From positions 28,798,655 to 28,862,654 of the forward strand of contig CM061238.1 of assembly GCA_030848705.1 (NCBI GenBank): a stretch of DNA of 64,000 bases. Direction: 5' to 3'. Every line of letters begins with the position of its first letter. The stretch's first letter is position 1. Source of the DNA: Heracleum sosnowskyi. Lineage: Eukaryota > Streptophyta > Magnoliopsida > Apiales > Apiaceae. The notes under the pieces were generated by a model that saw nothing but the letters and a program-made list of their open reading frames with translations, was not told the origin of the DNA and made no database searches. Shown here piece after piece: positions 54,083 to 63,800 of this stretch. The position numbers were made by a program, and so were the translations under genes.

Positions 54083-56491
54083 AGCGGACTTTGGTACCCA
54101 AACTTGTTTGGGTCCTGAAGGTTTAGATACTTTAACAGGAGTAACATCCAAGTCAGTCTTAACTTGTTTGACTTTCATGTTGTTTGTGGATTTATCATTT
54201 TTACTATTAGTGCTAGTAGATGCATTCATCAACTTAAAATAAGCATGCATGATATTGTATGCACAAATTAAACACTCTTTCTTTCCACATGGTTCATGAA
54301 GATCAGGCATGTCAGACATGTTATGCATTTCAGAAGTAACATCAGTTTCTACTTTAACCTTTTTACATGCATGTGTAAGGTGTCCAGTAGAATTACAATT
54401 AGTGCACAACTTCCTAGATGCAATGGGAGAAGATGAAACAATATTCTGATTAACACTAGCTTTCCCATTCCTGTTCTTTTTAGCCTTACTAATCTTATTG
54501 CCTATATCAGTTTTAGGTAATTCAGTTTTTACTGACTTCCTAGGCAACTTAGTCTCTATCTCTTTTTCCTTCAATAGATCCTCCTCAAGCAATTCTTGTC
54601 TTATGAATAGATCATCCTCATTAAAAGGTGCTGAAACAGGCTTAACAAAAACTGGACAATCTACATCCTTAAGAATATGTGGAGTACCCTTCTTGACAGC
54701 TGAAGATGTCACAGGAAATTCCACTATCTTCTTTCCAGTTCTTTTGTTGTAGTCAAATCCTATAGCAGTTTTATTCCCTAAGGTCTGAGTATCAATTATT
54801 TCCTTAGCAATTAGGGTGGAGTTCTTATACGCATTCAGTTTCAAATCTAGGTATGAAATCTGCTTCCTGAGGATAGTCTCTATCTCATCATTACACTTGA
54901 CCTTGTTCTCTAAGTACTCATTTCTCTATTTTAGATCTCTTAATGTGACAGCCACAAGCTCTAGTTCTTCATTCTTAGTTTCTAGATTTTTAATCTTAAG
55001 AACTAGTTTAGCATTTTCAATTTCAGATGCTAGCATGCTTGTGTGTACATTAAACAATTCTACACTAAGATCTTGCACAGTTTTCTTGTACTCAGAATTA
55101 AACATGTCAATTGTAGTTAAGATAGGTACCTGAGATGATTGTGGTTATTCCTCTGAAGAGTCGGCCATTCGGGCAAGATTTACATACTCTTCCTCTTCAT
55201 CCGAATCAGTATCATCCCAACTTTTACCCTCTGCAATATAAGCTTTTCCTTTCTGCTTTCCAGATAAGGCTTCCAGTTGCTGTTTCAGCTTAGTATTCTT
55301 TTTCTTCAAATCCTCATAAGAATCTTTCTTCTCATAGACATCTTTCGTGTCTCTTGCTTGACGAGGTTTCCGGCATTCAGTGGCAAAATGCCCTAACTCA
55401 TTGCAGTTGTAGCACCTTGATTTGCTTCTATCAATCATGCCAGTCTTGTAGCCTCCCTTAAAGCCAGTGCCTGGTGAATACTTGCTCTTCTGAAATCTGT
55501 TGGTTGAGCCCTTGAACTTGTACTTAGGGTTTCTCTTGAAACGAATGTGGCTAAACTTTGCAGCTAAGTACGCCATGGTTTTGTCTTCCATTTTCTCAAG
55601 TTCTTCTAGGGTGTAGTAATCACTTTCATCAGCACCCAAATTTGCAGAATCCATTTCAGCCTCTATAATCACCTCCTTTCCAGCTCTAGGGGTTTGAACC
55701 TCAATTTCAGAAGCTATTGGTTCATTCACTATAAGTGCACCTGATCTTGCGAGTGCAGAGTTCTTGTTGTCCACTATCCCTGGTCCGTAGATTATCACTC
55801 TTTGTTCTTGCTCCATCTCATAAGTCTTAAGCTTGCCATAAATCATTTCCAACGGCATCTTAGTAAAGTCAATTCTTTCCCTTATGGATGAGGACTTGTG
55901 TTCTACATGATGGGGCAGTGTCATCATGAACTTCCTGTTTGTCTCTCTCAGAGGGTAGGTCTTCCCTTTCATGGATAATTCATTCAGCAGCTTAGTATAC
56001 TTCTCAAAGACCTGAGTTATACTATCTCCAGGAAGTGACCTAAATGATTCATATTGAGAAGTCAGGATGTCCAATCTGTTTTCCTGCACGTCTTCAGTTC
56101 CTTCCATTATCAAGTTTATGGTATCCCACATTTGTTTCCCGCTCACACAGTTCATAAGTTGATAACTCATTTCCTTGTCCGCGGAGTCTGTCAATATCAG
56201 CATCAAACCTGTATCCAATCGAATCAGTTCCTTATCGGTATCTGTGTACTCAGACAGTTCCTTTGGAATAGAACTTTGAGGAACTCTAGTACCTTCAGGT
56301 GTTGTGGTTTCACCAACTGATTTCATTGGTACAAACGGTCCGTTCTCTAGAATGCCAATATACAACGGATTAGATGCCTTGATAAATAACAGCGTTTTCA
56401 TCTTCCATAAACCGAAATCATCTCTAGTGAAAGGGGGAACTTTAATACCAGTAGTTGTCTTTGGAGCACTAATGGTGTCTGAAAATTTCAA
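54080..56491 (-). pseudogene. Gag of the outer copia element (two nonsense codons)
   Basis: One frame from 56491 to 54080, interrupted by TAA at 55145-55147 and TAG at 54926-54928. UBN2-type core (FGLWKMKTLLFIKASNPLYI, QMWDTINLIMEGTEDVQENR, MTLPHHVEHKSSSIRERIDF). First zinc knuckle CYNCNELGHFATEC at about residue 360, then a Lys/Glu coiled coil (KKKNTKLKQQLEALSGKQKG). The second half has knuckle CTNCNSTGHLTHAC and ends QVWVPKSA. Without the stops it would be about 800 codons, near the inner Gag in size and layout. Confidence 0.92.
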
Positions 56492-56619
56492 ATTATTTAA
56501 AATTCAAGAAATTCTAATTAAATGAAAAAATTTGAAAATTAAAAATTTTGCTTCAAATTTTCAAGCCTTGTTTGATTTTGGGCTCATTCACCGGATCTGA
56601 TTTGTACGTCAATCAAGAA

Positions 56620-56631
56620 GCTCTGATACCA
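56620..56631 (-). other. Primer binding site of the outer copia element
   Basis: Reverse strand TGGTATCAGAGC two bases inside the 5' LTR; initiator tRNA-Met type. Confidence 0.92.
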
Positions 56632-56633
56632 AT

Positions 56634-57796
56634 TGTTAGGTCCAAAGTATCGTAGAAGGGGGGGTTGAATACGATACTCACAAATTATTCAATTTCGTTC
56701 ACGGATAATTCTTTCAGTTCTAGTTCGAAATCAAATGCACCAAATCAAAACACGAGTCGGGGAATATATCGTTTTATAAATATAAACCGCGTGGGGTGCT
56801 ACAAATCTAATCTGTAGGATTAGCTACAATGAGTTCAGGTTATCGTAAATACAAACTATAGAAATTAAGGCACTATAAATTTTCTTCTGTCAATGTTCTT
56901 GAGCTCTTAAATTCTTCTGTCTATTTTGATTAACTGCCAACAACCAATTGAAGAAGACACTGTCTTCATCCTCGTAAATGTAGACTTCTTTGAAAAACTA
57001 TCGAACCATTTTGTGGAATAATCCTGATCGTCCAATTTTTCATCAACCTGACAAAGTGAAGAAATCTTTCACCCGCTCCTAATTTAAAAACTATCGAAGG
57101 GATTAGTTTTTACTTCATTCGATAGATTTTAAATAAAATCTATCGAATGGAAAAGCTTTCCTTCGATGGTTTTTTGTTCAACTTCAATTGATCCACTTCG
57201 ATGGTTTTTCTAAAGAAAACCATTGAATCCTTTCTTCTTTCACTTTGACCATTGAAGTTTCTTTTCTTTTTCAGCAAGTGATTTGTACTTCCATTTAAAC
57301 CTAAACATACCTTGTAATATTCTTTTCACTTTCAGGATGTTTCATATTTAGACTTAAATCAACTTCTTCTGAGACGATAAACATCTTGATCTTTTAGGTG
57401 CTGACAACTAGTGCAACTGGTCTGGTTCACAGATGACTAACACTATATCAATACTTCCATGTCTTCAATTCAATGTTGTTGATAAGTCCTTTGTCGTTCT
57501 GGTTGCTTCAATAAAATCACGGGAATCCTATGGTACTAACTCTTAATCATTCAAATACATCTGAAGTCTTGAAAGTCTTGTTTCTTTATTTGTCACTGAG
57601 GCTTGAACATATTACTGAACTTCTTTCCGTGACCTGTTTACGGACTTCAAGAATACATACCATATTTTGATTTTTTGAGTTTACCTTTTCTTCTTTACTT
57701 CTGGATTCATGTGCTTCTGTTAATATTATTGTATATCTTGTCCTTTGTTGAGTTGTAGTTATCTCTGTTACATCTTATGTTACATTATGCTTTACA
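56634..57796 (-). repeat. 5' LTR of the outer copia element
   Basis: 1163 bases, keeping the 53-base segment with two extra CTATCGAA words (57090-57150) that the 3' LTR has lost. Reverse-strand ends TGTAAAGCAT and GGACCTAACA. Confidence 0.93.
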
Positions 57797-58196
57797 TAGA
57801 TTATATTATTATTTTATGATCTTTTTATAGACCGGGATATTTTTGGAAAATGAGGAGTTTTAGTAAGAAAAACATAGAAAAGACAACATGTTTTAATTGA
57901 AAAAGATAAGACTTTGATCATGATATTTTTTGGAAAAAAGGAGATGTTTTGGTAAAAAAAATAAATAAATAGAAAAATTAACATGTTTTAATCGATAAAA
58001 GTAATTGCCCATGATATTTTTGGAAAATGAAAGGATTTTGTTAGAAAATAAATAGATTATATTATTTAATGATCTTTTTATAGACCGGGATATTTTTGAA
58101 AAAATAGGGGTTTTAGTAAGAAAAAATAGAAAAGACACCATGTTTTAATTGAAAAAGGTAAGACTTTGATCATCATATTTGTTTGGAAAAAGGAGG
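57797..58196. repeat. Degenerate minisatellite, middle part
   Basis: Units with AACATGTTTTAATTG at 57882, 57980 and 58136 plus GATATTTTTGGAAAA phrases. Includes two copies of AGATTATATTATT...GATCTTTTTATAGACCGGG about 240 bases apart. The second copy (58047-58095) shows what the uninterrupted target site of the outer copia element looked like. No gene. Confidence 0.75.
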
Positions 58197-58743
58197 TGTT
58201 GTGAAACGAAAAGTAGGTTTAGATATTGATGACGAGTATTTAATGCTAGGTAGTGAACAAACGTGTCTTGATGGCTGCTCTCATGTTTCGTGACTGAACA
58301 GGTCCTCACAAGATGCCTACGTATCTCAATTATCACTGAGAATCAAGCCAAAAAAACGTAGTTCTAATGTTGATGGGTTAGGCCCTTTATATAGGCGTCG
58401 AGAGCCTTAAAATCGTGCTAAGGTTGCGTTACTTGGTGGCCAAGTAACCTCTTTGACAATGGATAACTCTTATCAGAATTAGTTTTCATGTTGAAGTTGG
58501 TTTCCATGTTGGATGTTGCCTTAGAAGCTTCTTAGTGATTTCCAACCACTGGGTTATTTATGAGCCAAGCCCACGCCTTAGTGATTTAAGACAAGGGTTC
58601 GACCTTGGCCCAATTGCTGACCACGAATTTAATATCATAGTTAGGGTTTCGGGCCTCATTAATGGGCCTCGTATTTGGACCATCCTAGGTCTAATTTATG
58701 CAGCATTAAAAGTGTCCTTAGGGCTTTATTTTAGCCCACGTCA
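58197..58743 (-). mobile_element. Solo LTR related to the Tat-like gypsy LTRs
   Basis: Starts TGTTGTGAAACG and ends TTAGCCCACGTCA. Shares TCACAAGATGCCTACGTATC and GAATCAAGCCAAA with the LTRs at 19210-19965 and 58813-59327, and has a TATATAGG box. It lies within the minisatellite with no internal sequence next to it, so it is most likely a product of LTR-LTR recombination. Flanks GGAGG and TGATG are not a convincing TSD. Confidence 0.75.
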
Positions 58744-58812
58744 TGATGGGTTTTAGTAAGAAGAAATAGAAAAGGTAACATGTTTTAATTGAAAAAAATA
58801 ATTGTCGGTGAT
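58744..58812. repeat. Degenerate minisatellite, right part
   Basis: Resumes GGGTTTTAGTAAG and AACATGTTTTAATTGAAAAA after the solo LTR and is cut by the next LTR at 58813. Confidence 0.75.
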
Positions 58813-59327
58813 TGATATGGGCTAAAAATAACCCTAAAAATATAATTAATGACATATTAATTAGACCCGAATTGGTCCAAGAACACGGCCCAATATTCAA
58901 GGCCCGAAACCCTGATTATTCATTAATTTCGTAATTAATGAATAGGGAAAATATACAGCTCATAAAAAGAGTCCAAATTATGGCAAATTAGTCAAAGAAG
59001 GATCCAGAATCCCAATTAAAGGCAATTAATGAGTCATAGCCTTTATCGACAAGGAAAAGACTTATCCTGCAAGCAATACAATGCTTATCTAATATCAAAA
59101 AGGAGACTTATTCGCTAAGACTCCTAAACATACCATAAATACTAGGCTCTAGACGCCTATATAAGGTCCCTGATCCTACAATCAGAACTACGTCTTTGGC
59201 TTGATTCTCAACATTAATTGAGATACGTAGGCATCTTGTGAGGACCAATTTAGTCCGGAAACACGAGTGCAGCCATTAAAGCTCGAAGCTCATTAAATTA
59301 ACAAAGTACGTTTTTTAATCCATAACA
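58813..59327 (+). repeat. 5' LTR of the gag-only Tat-like element
   Basis: 515 bases, TGATATGGGCT to AATCCATAACA, TATA box (TATATAAGG) at about 59158-59166. It lacks the 33-bp array of the related LTR at 19210-19965. Confidence 0.9.
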
Positions 59328-59345
59328 TTTGGCGCCGTCTGTGGG
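59328..59345 (+). other. Primer binding site of the gag-only element
   Basis: TTTGGCGCCGTCTGTGGG directly after the LTR; the TGGCGCCGT start resembles tRNA-Asp type sites of Tat/Athila elements, but the following bases do not extend the match. Confidence 0.75.
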
Positions 59346-59360
59346 AAGACAACATCAACC

Positions 59361-61892
59361 ATGGCAAACACACGAAGAACAGCTCGGGATAATCAAACTC
59401 CTGAGGATCGTCCTATCACCTCTGAGGCTGATCGGCCACCGCCAACTACTGACACACAAGGGGCGAATATCCCCACCAACACTCAAGGACCGGAAATCCC
59501 GATTTCGGTTGAAGGGACGAATCCCCTGCAGATGGTCATTCATGGATCTAATCCACAAGAGACCGTTCACCAGCAACCAATCACAACCTCCCCGCTGCTC
59601 ATGAATGCCCCGAGAAGCCTTCAACTCCATACTACTGATCTCCCTCAATACGCGAATCAGACTTTGGGGATTCCAAGCTATGGCATGCCCCCTCGACCCA
59701 TGACGGGCGGTAGTGGAACTAATCCAATCTACCATGAGGCATATGTGCCCCCTTATATTCAAGGTCTGGGACCCCAAAATCAACAAACTCGTCAGAACCC
59801 TCTCATTCAAGATTACTCTGGCCCATACACCGAGGATGAGGGTTATACAACTGGGGAGGATGTCGCCCCAAGAAGGAGACGTTCTTCCCGGACAAATCGG
59901 GAGCCACCCCAAACTACTAGGGAGAAACTTGCAGCCCATGAGGCAGAGACTGCAAGGCTCAAAAAACTCCTTGCTGAAGAAGAGGCCGCTCAATCTCGGG
60001 GCCGAACGACTGAAGGAATCCCGATAATCAACTTGGATCCACCAAGAAGGACCAAGAGGGCTGAAGCCCCAAGGGGTGATCCTAGTATTCTGTTGCCCCT
60101 AGGAGATCCTGATGATCCTACACCACCGTTTACTCAAGACATCATGAAAACGGCTATATCCAGAAAGTTTAAGATGCCTTCGATCAAAGCCTATGATGGA
60201 ACGGGAGATCCCGCAAATCATGTAAGGACCTTCTCAAATGCACTGCTGTTGCAGCCTGCCAATGACGCTGTAAAGTGTAGGGCGTTTCCACAAACCCTAG
60301 CGGGCATGGCTCAACGTTGGTATAGTCGCCTTCCGCCCAATTCTATTGGATCCTTCAAAGAGCTGAGTAAGGCATTCATCAATCAATTTGTTAGTGGGAA
60401 GATACATGAGAAAAGTTCCGCCTCTCTTATGGAGATTCGACAAGGCAAGAATGAAACGTTGAGAGAATACTTGAGTAGATTCACTAAGGAGGCTATAAAA
60501 GTCCCAGATTTGGAAGATAAAGTGGCTATGATAGCCCTACAGCAAGGAACTACCGATGACCACTTCAGGAGGTCTTTGGCTAAACATCCCCCCGAAAACA
60601 TGTTGTTACTACAAGATAGAGCCGAAAAGTATATCAAGGCTGAAGAAAGTATGAGAAAGTATGAACCCATTGTTGAGGGAAGTGAAAACGAAAAAAAGAG
60701 AAAGGAGACTCAAGAGTATGACGCTAGGGACAAATATCCCAGGACAGCGAAAGATTCCGACTCTCCACCTAAAAGGAACAACTTCGGACCCAGGTTCAAT
60801 GAATATGCAAGGTTGAACACCTCAAGAAGTCAAATTCTGATGGAAATTGAGAAGGAAGAAGATCTTCGATGGCCAAAGCCGCTAAGATCCGACTTGGAGA
60901 AACGAAACAAGAATCAATTCTGCCGTTTCCATAAAGAAGTTGGTCATGACACCGACGATTGTAGACAACTGAAAGATGAGATCGAGTTCTTAATCCGAAG
61001 AGGAAAACTCGATAAGTTCACTAAGGATGGGAATCGAGGAAATCAACAAGGAAACTATGAAAGGAAAGACTATGATAGGAGGGACAACGACCAAGATCGT
61101 ACTCCTAAGCCCCGAGGGCCTGTCATCAACATGATATTTGGAGGACCGACTGCTGCTGGGTCCTCCCGAAACTCAAGGAAAGCTTATGCCCGAGAGATAA
61201 TGACTGTTGTAGGAGAAGCACCGAAACGTGTCAGGGCAGAAGTGGCTATTAGCTTTGATGATTCTGATCTTGAAGGGGTGAAGTTCCCCCATGACGACCC
61301 GTTGGTCATTATACCTGTAATAGGCAACTCTAAAACTAAGAGGGTTCTAGTAGATAATGGAGCTTCCGTGGACATCCTGTTCCATGACGCCTTCATCAAG
61401 ATGGGATATACCGATTCACAACTGACTCCTTCAAACATGCCCATATATGGGTTCAATGGGGTTGAATCCAAAGTAGAGGGAACTATTCAGCTCCCTATTA
61501 CAATAGGGCAAGGTTCACAAACAACAACTCAAATGCTGAACTTCGTGGTGATAAAGGCAACCTCGACTTATAATGCAATCCTCGGTAGGACAGGCCTTCA
61601 TGCATTCAAGGCTGTTGCCTCAACTTACCATTTGAAAATCAAGTTCCCAACAAGGAACGGGGTTGGTGAAGAACAAGGAGATCAAAAGATGGCTAGGAAT
61701 TGCTATGTAGCCGCGTTAAGGCCTGATGGAGTCGGGGGGCAGGTTCTCCCAATCGAGGTTATGAATTCAAAAGACGATGAAGAAAGAAGGGGAAAGCCAG
61801 CCGAGGATCTAAATCCTATTCCCCTAATCCCGGGAGAACCAGACAAAGTCACTTACATTGGAGCATTGTTGCCTGAACCCTTGAAGGGCTGA
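59361..61892 (+). CDS. Gag-protease of a Tat-like gypsy element, intact
   Basis: 843 codons starting 16 bases after the primer site. Residues 1-250: Gln/Pro/Thr-rich, then an Arg/Glu region (PRRRRSSRTNREPPQTTREK). Residues about 280-430: Gag core (AFPQTLAGMAQRWYSRLPPN, AFINQFVSGKIHEKSSASLM, IALQQGTTDDHFRRSLAKHP). Residues 440-620: charged linker with zinc knuckle CRFHKEVGHDTDDC at about 521 (CX2HX4HX4C). Residues about 650-780: aspartic protease with VLVDNGAS at about 664 and ILGRTGLHAFKAV. It stops at 61890-61892 right after GALLPEPLKG, where relatives continue into RT. It should make capsid and process itself, but cannot copy RNA alone. Confidence 0.95.
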   Translation: MANTRRTARDNQTPEDRPITSEADRPPPTTDTQGANIPTNTQGPEIPISVEGTNPLQMVIHGSNPQETVHQQPITTSPLLMNAPRSLQLHTTDLPQYANQTLGIPSYGMPPRPMTGGSGTNPIYHEAYVPPYIQGLGPQNQQTRQNPLIQDYSGPYTEDEGYTTGEDVAPRRRRSSRTNREPPQTTREKLAAHEAETARLKKLLAEEEAAQSRGRTTEGIPIINLDPPRRTKRAEAPRGDPSILLPLGDPDDPTPPFTQDIMKTAISRKFKMPSIKAYDGTGDPANHVRTFSNALLLQPANDAVKCRAFPQTLAGMAQRWYSRLPPNSIGSFKELSKAFINQFVSGKIHEKSSASLMEIRQGKNETLREYLSRFTKEAIKVPDLEDKVAMIALQQGTTDDHFRRSLAKHPPENMLLLQDRAEKYIKAEESMRKYEPIVEGSENEKKRKETQEYDARDKYPRTAKDSDSPPKRNNFGPRFNEYARLNTSRSQILMEIEKEEDLRWPKPLRSDLEKRNKNQFCRFHKEVGHDTDDCRQLKDEIEFLIRRGKLDKFTKDGNRGNQQGNYERKDYDRRDNDQDRTPKPRGPVINMIFGGPTAAGSSRNSRKAYAREIMTVVGEAPKRVRAEVAISFDDSDLEGVKFPHDDPLVIIPVIGNSKTKRVLVDNGASVDILFHDAFIKMGYTDSQLTPSNMPIYGFNGVESKVEGTIQLPITIGQGSQTTTQMLNFVVIKATSTYNAILGRTGLHAFKAVASTYHLKIKFPTRNGVGEEQGDQKMARNCYVAALRPDGVGGQVLPIEVMNSKDDEERRGKPAEDLNPIPLIPGEPDKVTYIGALLPEPLKG

Positions 61893-62489
61893 GGTGCCAA
61901 AAACTTGGCATGCCTCAAATTTAAAAAGTTTATTATGTTAAGTGTTTCCTTAAGGGATCCACTAATAGTACAAGTAGCAATAAGGTCGACGAAACCATTC
62001 TGAGCTCTTAAGCTCTTAGTAGGAAGTAAAGCACTATGTAAGGGTCGAACCCTCTTTTTCAAAGGAAATATTTCAAGTTCTCATTCACTGTTTTATTACT
62101 TATCTTTGTTTGAGTATTTCCTTATTGTTCTACTAAAGAACAAGTTGTACCAATAACACTTCATCAAGGTGCCAGCCCATTCAAGAGGCCAAGTACTAGG
62201 AATTGCCTTACAAAAGAAAAGCTAAATAAATATAAGTGAATGCAAGAACGAAGAAACATAATATGCATAAATAACATGCATGGATAGAAGATCCCGAAGG
62301 ATCAAAGAGTTATGTTACAAGCTCAACTAAAAGCCTAAAGAGGCCTATTGGAAGAAGGTTAATATAAGGGTTGAAACCCCTGAAAATTCGAGGAAGTAGA
62401 GCTCAGAACGAGCTTCGATTCGATATACTGGAAGCTCAAATTAAAGAAACAAGTGAAACATTATGTCTGTCTTCGTTCATGAAGACCTC
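61893..62489. other. Non-coding sequence after gag
   Basis: Starts GGTGCCAAAAACTTGGCATGCC, a short inverted repeat, and continues without an ORF above 70 codons or any RT motif. This is where pol would begin in relatives. Confidence 0.7.
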
Positions 62490-62935
62490 TCGATGTGAAA
62501 ATTAAGATGTTGAACCTCAAAATCAGGTCCTCTACCTATAAGCCACGTTTGGCGTTGTTGAAACCTCAAATAAGGTCTAAGGTGTCAGAACTCAAGATTA
62601 GTTCTTGTATCTGTAAGCCACGTTTGGCGTTGTTAAAACCTCAAATAAGGTCTAAGGTGTCAGAACTCAAGTTAGTTCTTGTATCTGTAAGCCACGTTTG
62701 GTGTTGTTGAAACCTCAAATGAGGTCTAAGGTGTCAGAACTCAAGTTAGTTCTTGTATCTGTAAGCCACGTTTGGCGTTGTTGAAACCTCAAATGAGGTC
62801 TAAGGTGTCAGAACTCAAGTTAATTCTTGTATCTATAAGCCACGTTTGGCGGTGCTGAAACCTCAAATGAGGTCTAAGGTGTTAGAACTAAAGTTAGTTC
62901 TTGTATCTAAAAGCCACGTTTGGCGTTGTTGGAGC
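62490..62935. repeat. 74-bp tandem array
   Basis: Between five and six units with starts (CCTCAAAT) at 62564, 62639, 62713, 62787 and 62861 and partial units at both ends. Each has AAGGTGTCAGAACTCAAG, TTAGTTCTTGTATCTGTAAG and CCACGTTTGGCGTTGTTG. Later units carry CTCAAATGAGGTCTAAGG, the seed of the array that follows. Confidence 0.95.
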
Positions 62936-63800
62936 CAACCGAGGTTGAAAAAACACAGAAAAATGAGGTCAAATTGCTCGACCTGGGACCAAATTGAGGT
63001 CTAAAATACCTCAAAAATGAGGTCGAAGGAGACTGGGTTTGAGATCGAACGACCAAGGTCGAAAAAACACAGAAAAATGAGGTCAAATTGCTCGACCTGG
63101 GACCAAATTGAGGTCTAAAATACCTCAAAAATGAGGTCTAAAATACCTCAAATTGAGGTCTACAATACCTCAAAAATGAGGTCGAAGGAGACTGGGTTTG
63201 AGATCGAACGATCGAGGTCGAAAAAGTACGGAAAAACAAGGTCGAAGACTTCGACCTATGACCTTTCGAGGTCGAAAATGAGGTCGAAAACGACTGGGCT
63301 CGAGGTCGAAAATGAGGTCGAAAACGACTGGGCTCGAGGTCGAAATTGAGGTCTCAAAAATGAGGTCGAAGGATACTGGGTTTGAGATCGAACGATCGAG
63401 GTCGAAAAAGCACGGAAAAACGAGGTCGAAGACTTCGACCTGTGACCTTTTGAGGTCGAAAATGAGGTCGAAAACGACTGGGCTCGAGGTCGAAAATGAG
63501 GTTGAAAACGACTAGGCTCGAGGTCGAAAATGACGTCGAAAACGACTGGGCTCGAGGTCGAAAACGACTGGGCTCGAGGTCGAAATTGAGGTCGAAAATA
63601 CCTCAAAATGAGGTCTAAAATACCTCAAAATGAGGTCGAAAATACATCAAAACGAGGTCGAAACTACCCTTAAAAAATTGGGTAAAATAAATATTATTAT
63701 TCAATAATATTTATAAAAAAAAAACATTTCGGTAGACCTCAAATGAGGTCGAAAGTGAGCCCTCAAATGAGGTCGAAAGCTTCGACCTGGTGGCAAATTG
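62936..63800. repeat. AGGTCGAA / CCTCAAAATGAGG higher-order array
   Basis: Dozens of AGGTCGAA or AGGTCTAA words in ATGAGGTCGAAAACGACTGG, GCTCGAGGTCGAA and ATACCTCAAAATGAGGTC contexts, with larger repeats of roughly 170-200 bases (from GGAGACTGGGTTTGAGATCG). CCTCAAAATGAGG is palindromic, and inverted pairs such as CTTCGACCT and AGGTCGAAG occur. Frames are open in places on both strands only because of the repeat. Confidence 0.9.

Larger units (their letters stand above)
23667..57796 (-). mobile_element. Outer SIRE/Maximus-like Ty1/copia element with two nested elements
   Basis: LTRs of 1110 and 1163 bases bound it. Order on the reverse strand: LTR, tRNA-Met primer site, gag, protease, integrase, RT, RNase H, a 1.4 kb non-coding spacer, a long env-like ORF, purine tract, LTR. 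A long gag and an extra ORF after RNase H are features of the SIRE/Maximus lineage. Flanks TAAAT (23662-23666) and TAGAT (57797-57801) fit a TSD with one change, inside a minisatellite. Without the inner element (12.0 kb) and element 3 (8.7 kb) it is about 13.4 kb. All its genes carry stop codons or frameshifts. Confidence 0.93.

Noticed and set aside
62490..62935. CRISPR array
   Set aside because: The units are contiguous 74-bp tandem repeats without unique spacers, in a plant retrotransposon.
63131..63606. Overlapping ORFs on both strands with repeated SFSTS or EVENEVEN protein patterns
   Set aside because: They arise purely from the AGGTCGAA array being free of stops; no start context or domain.
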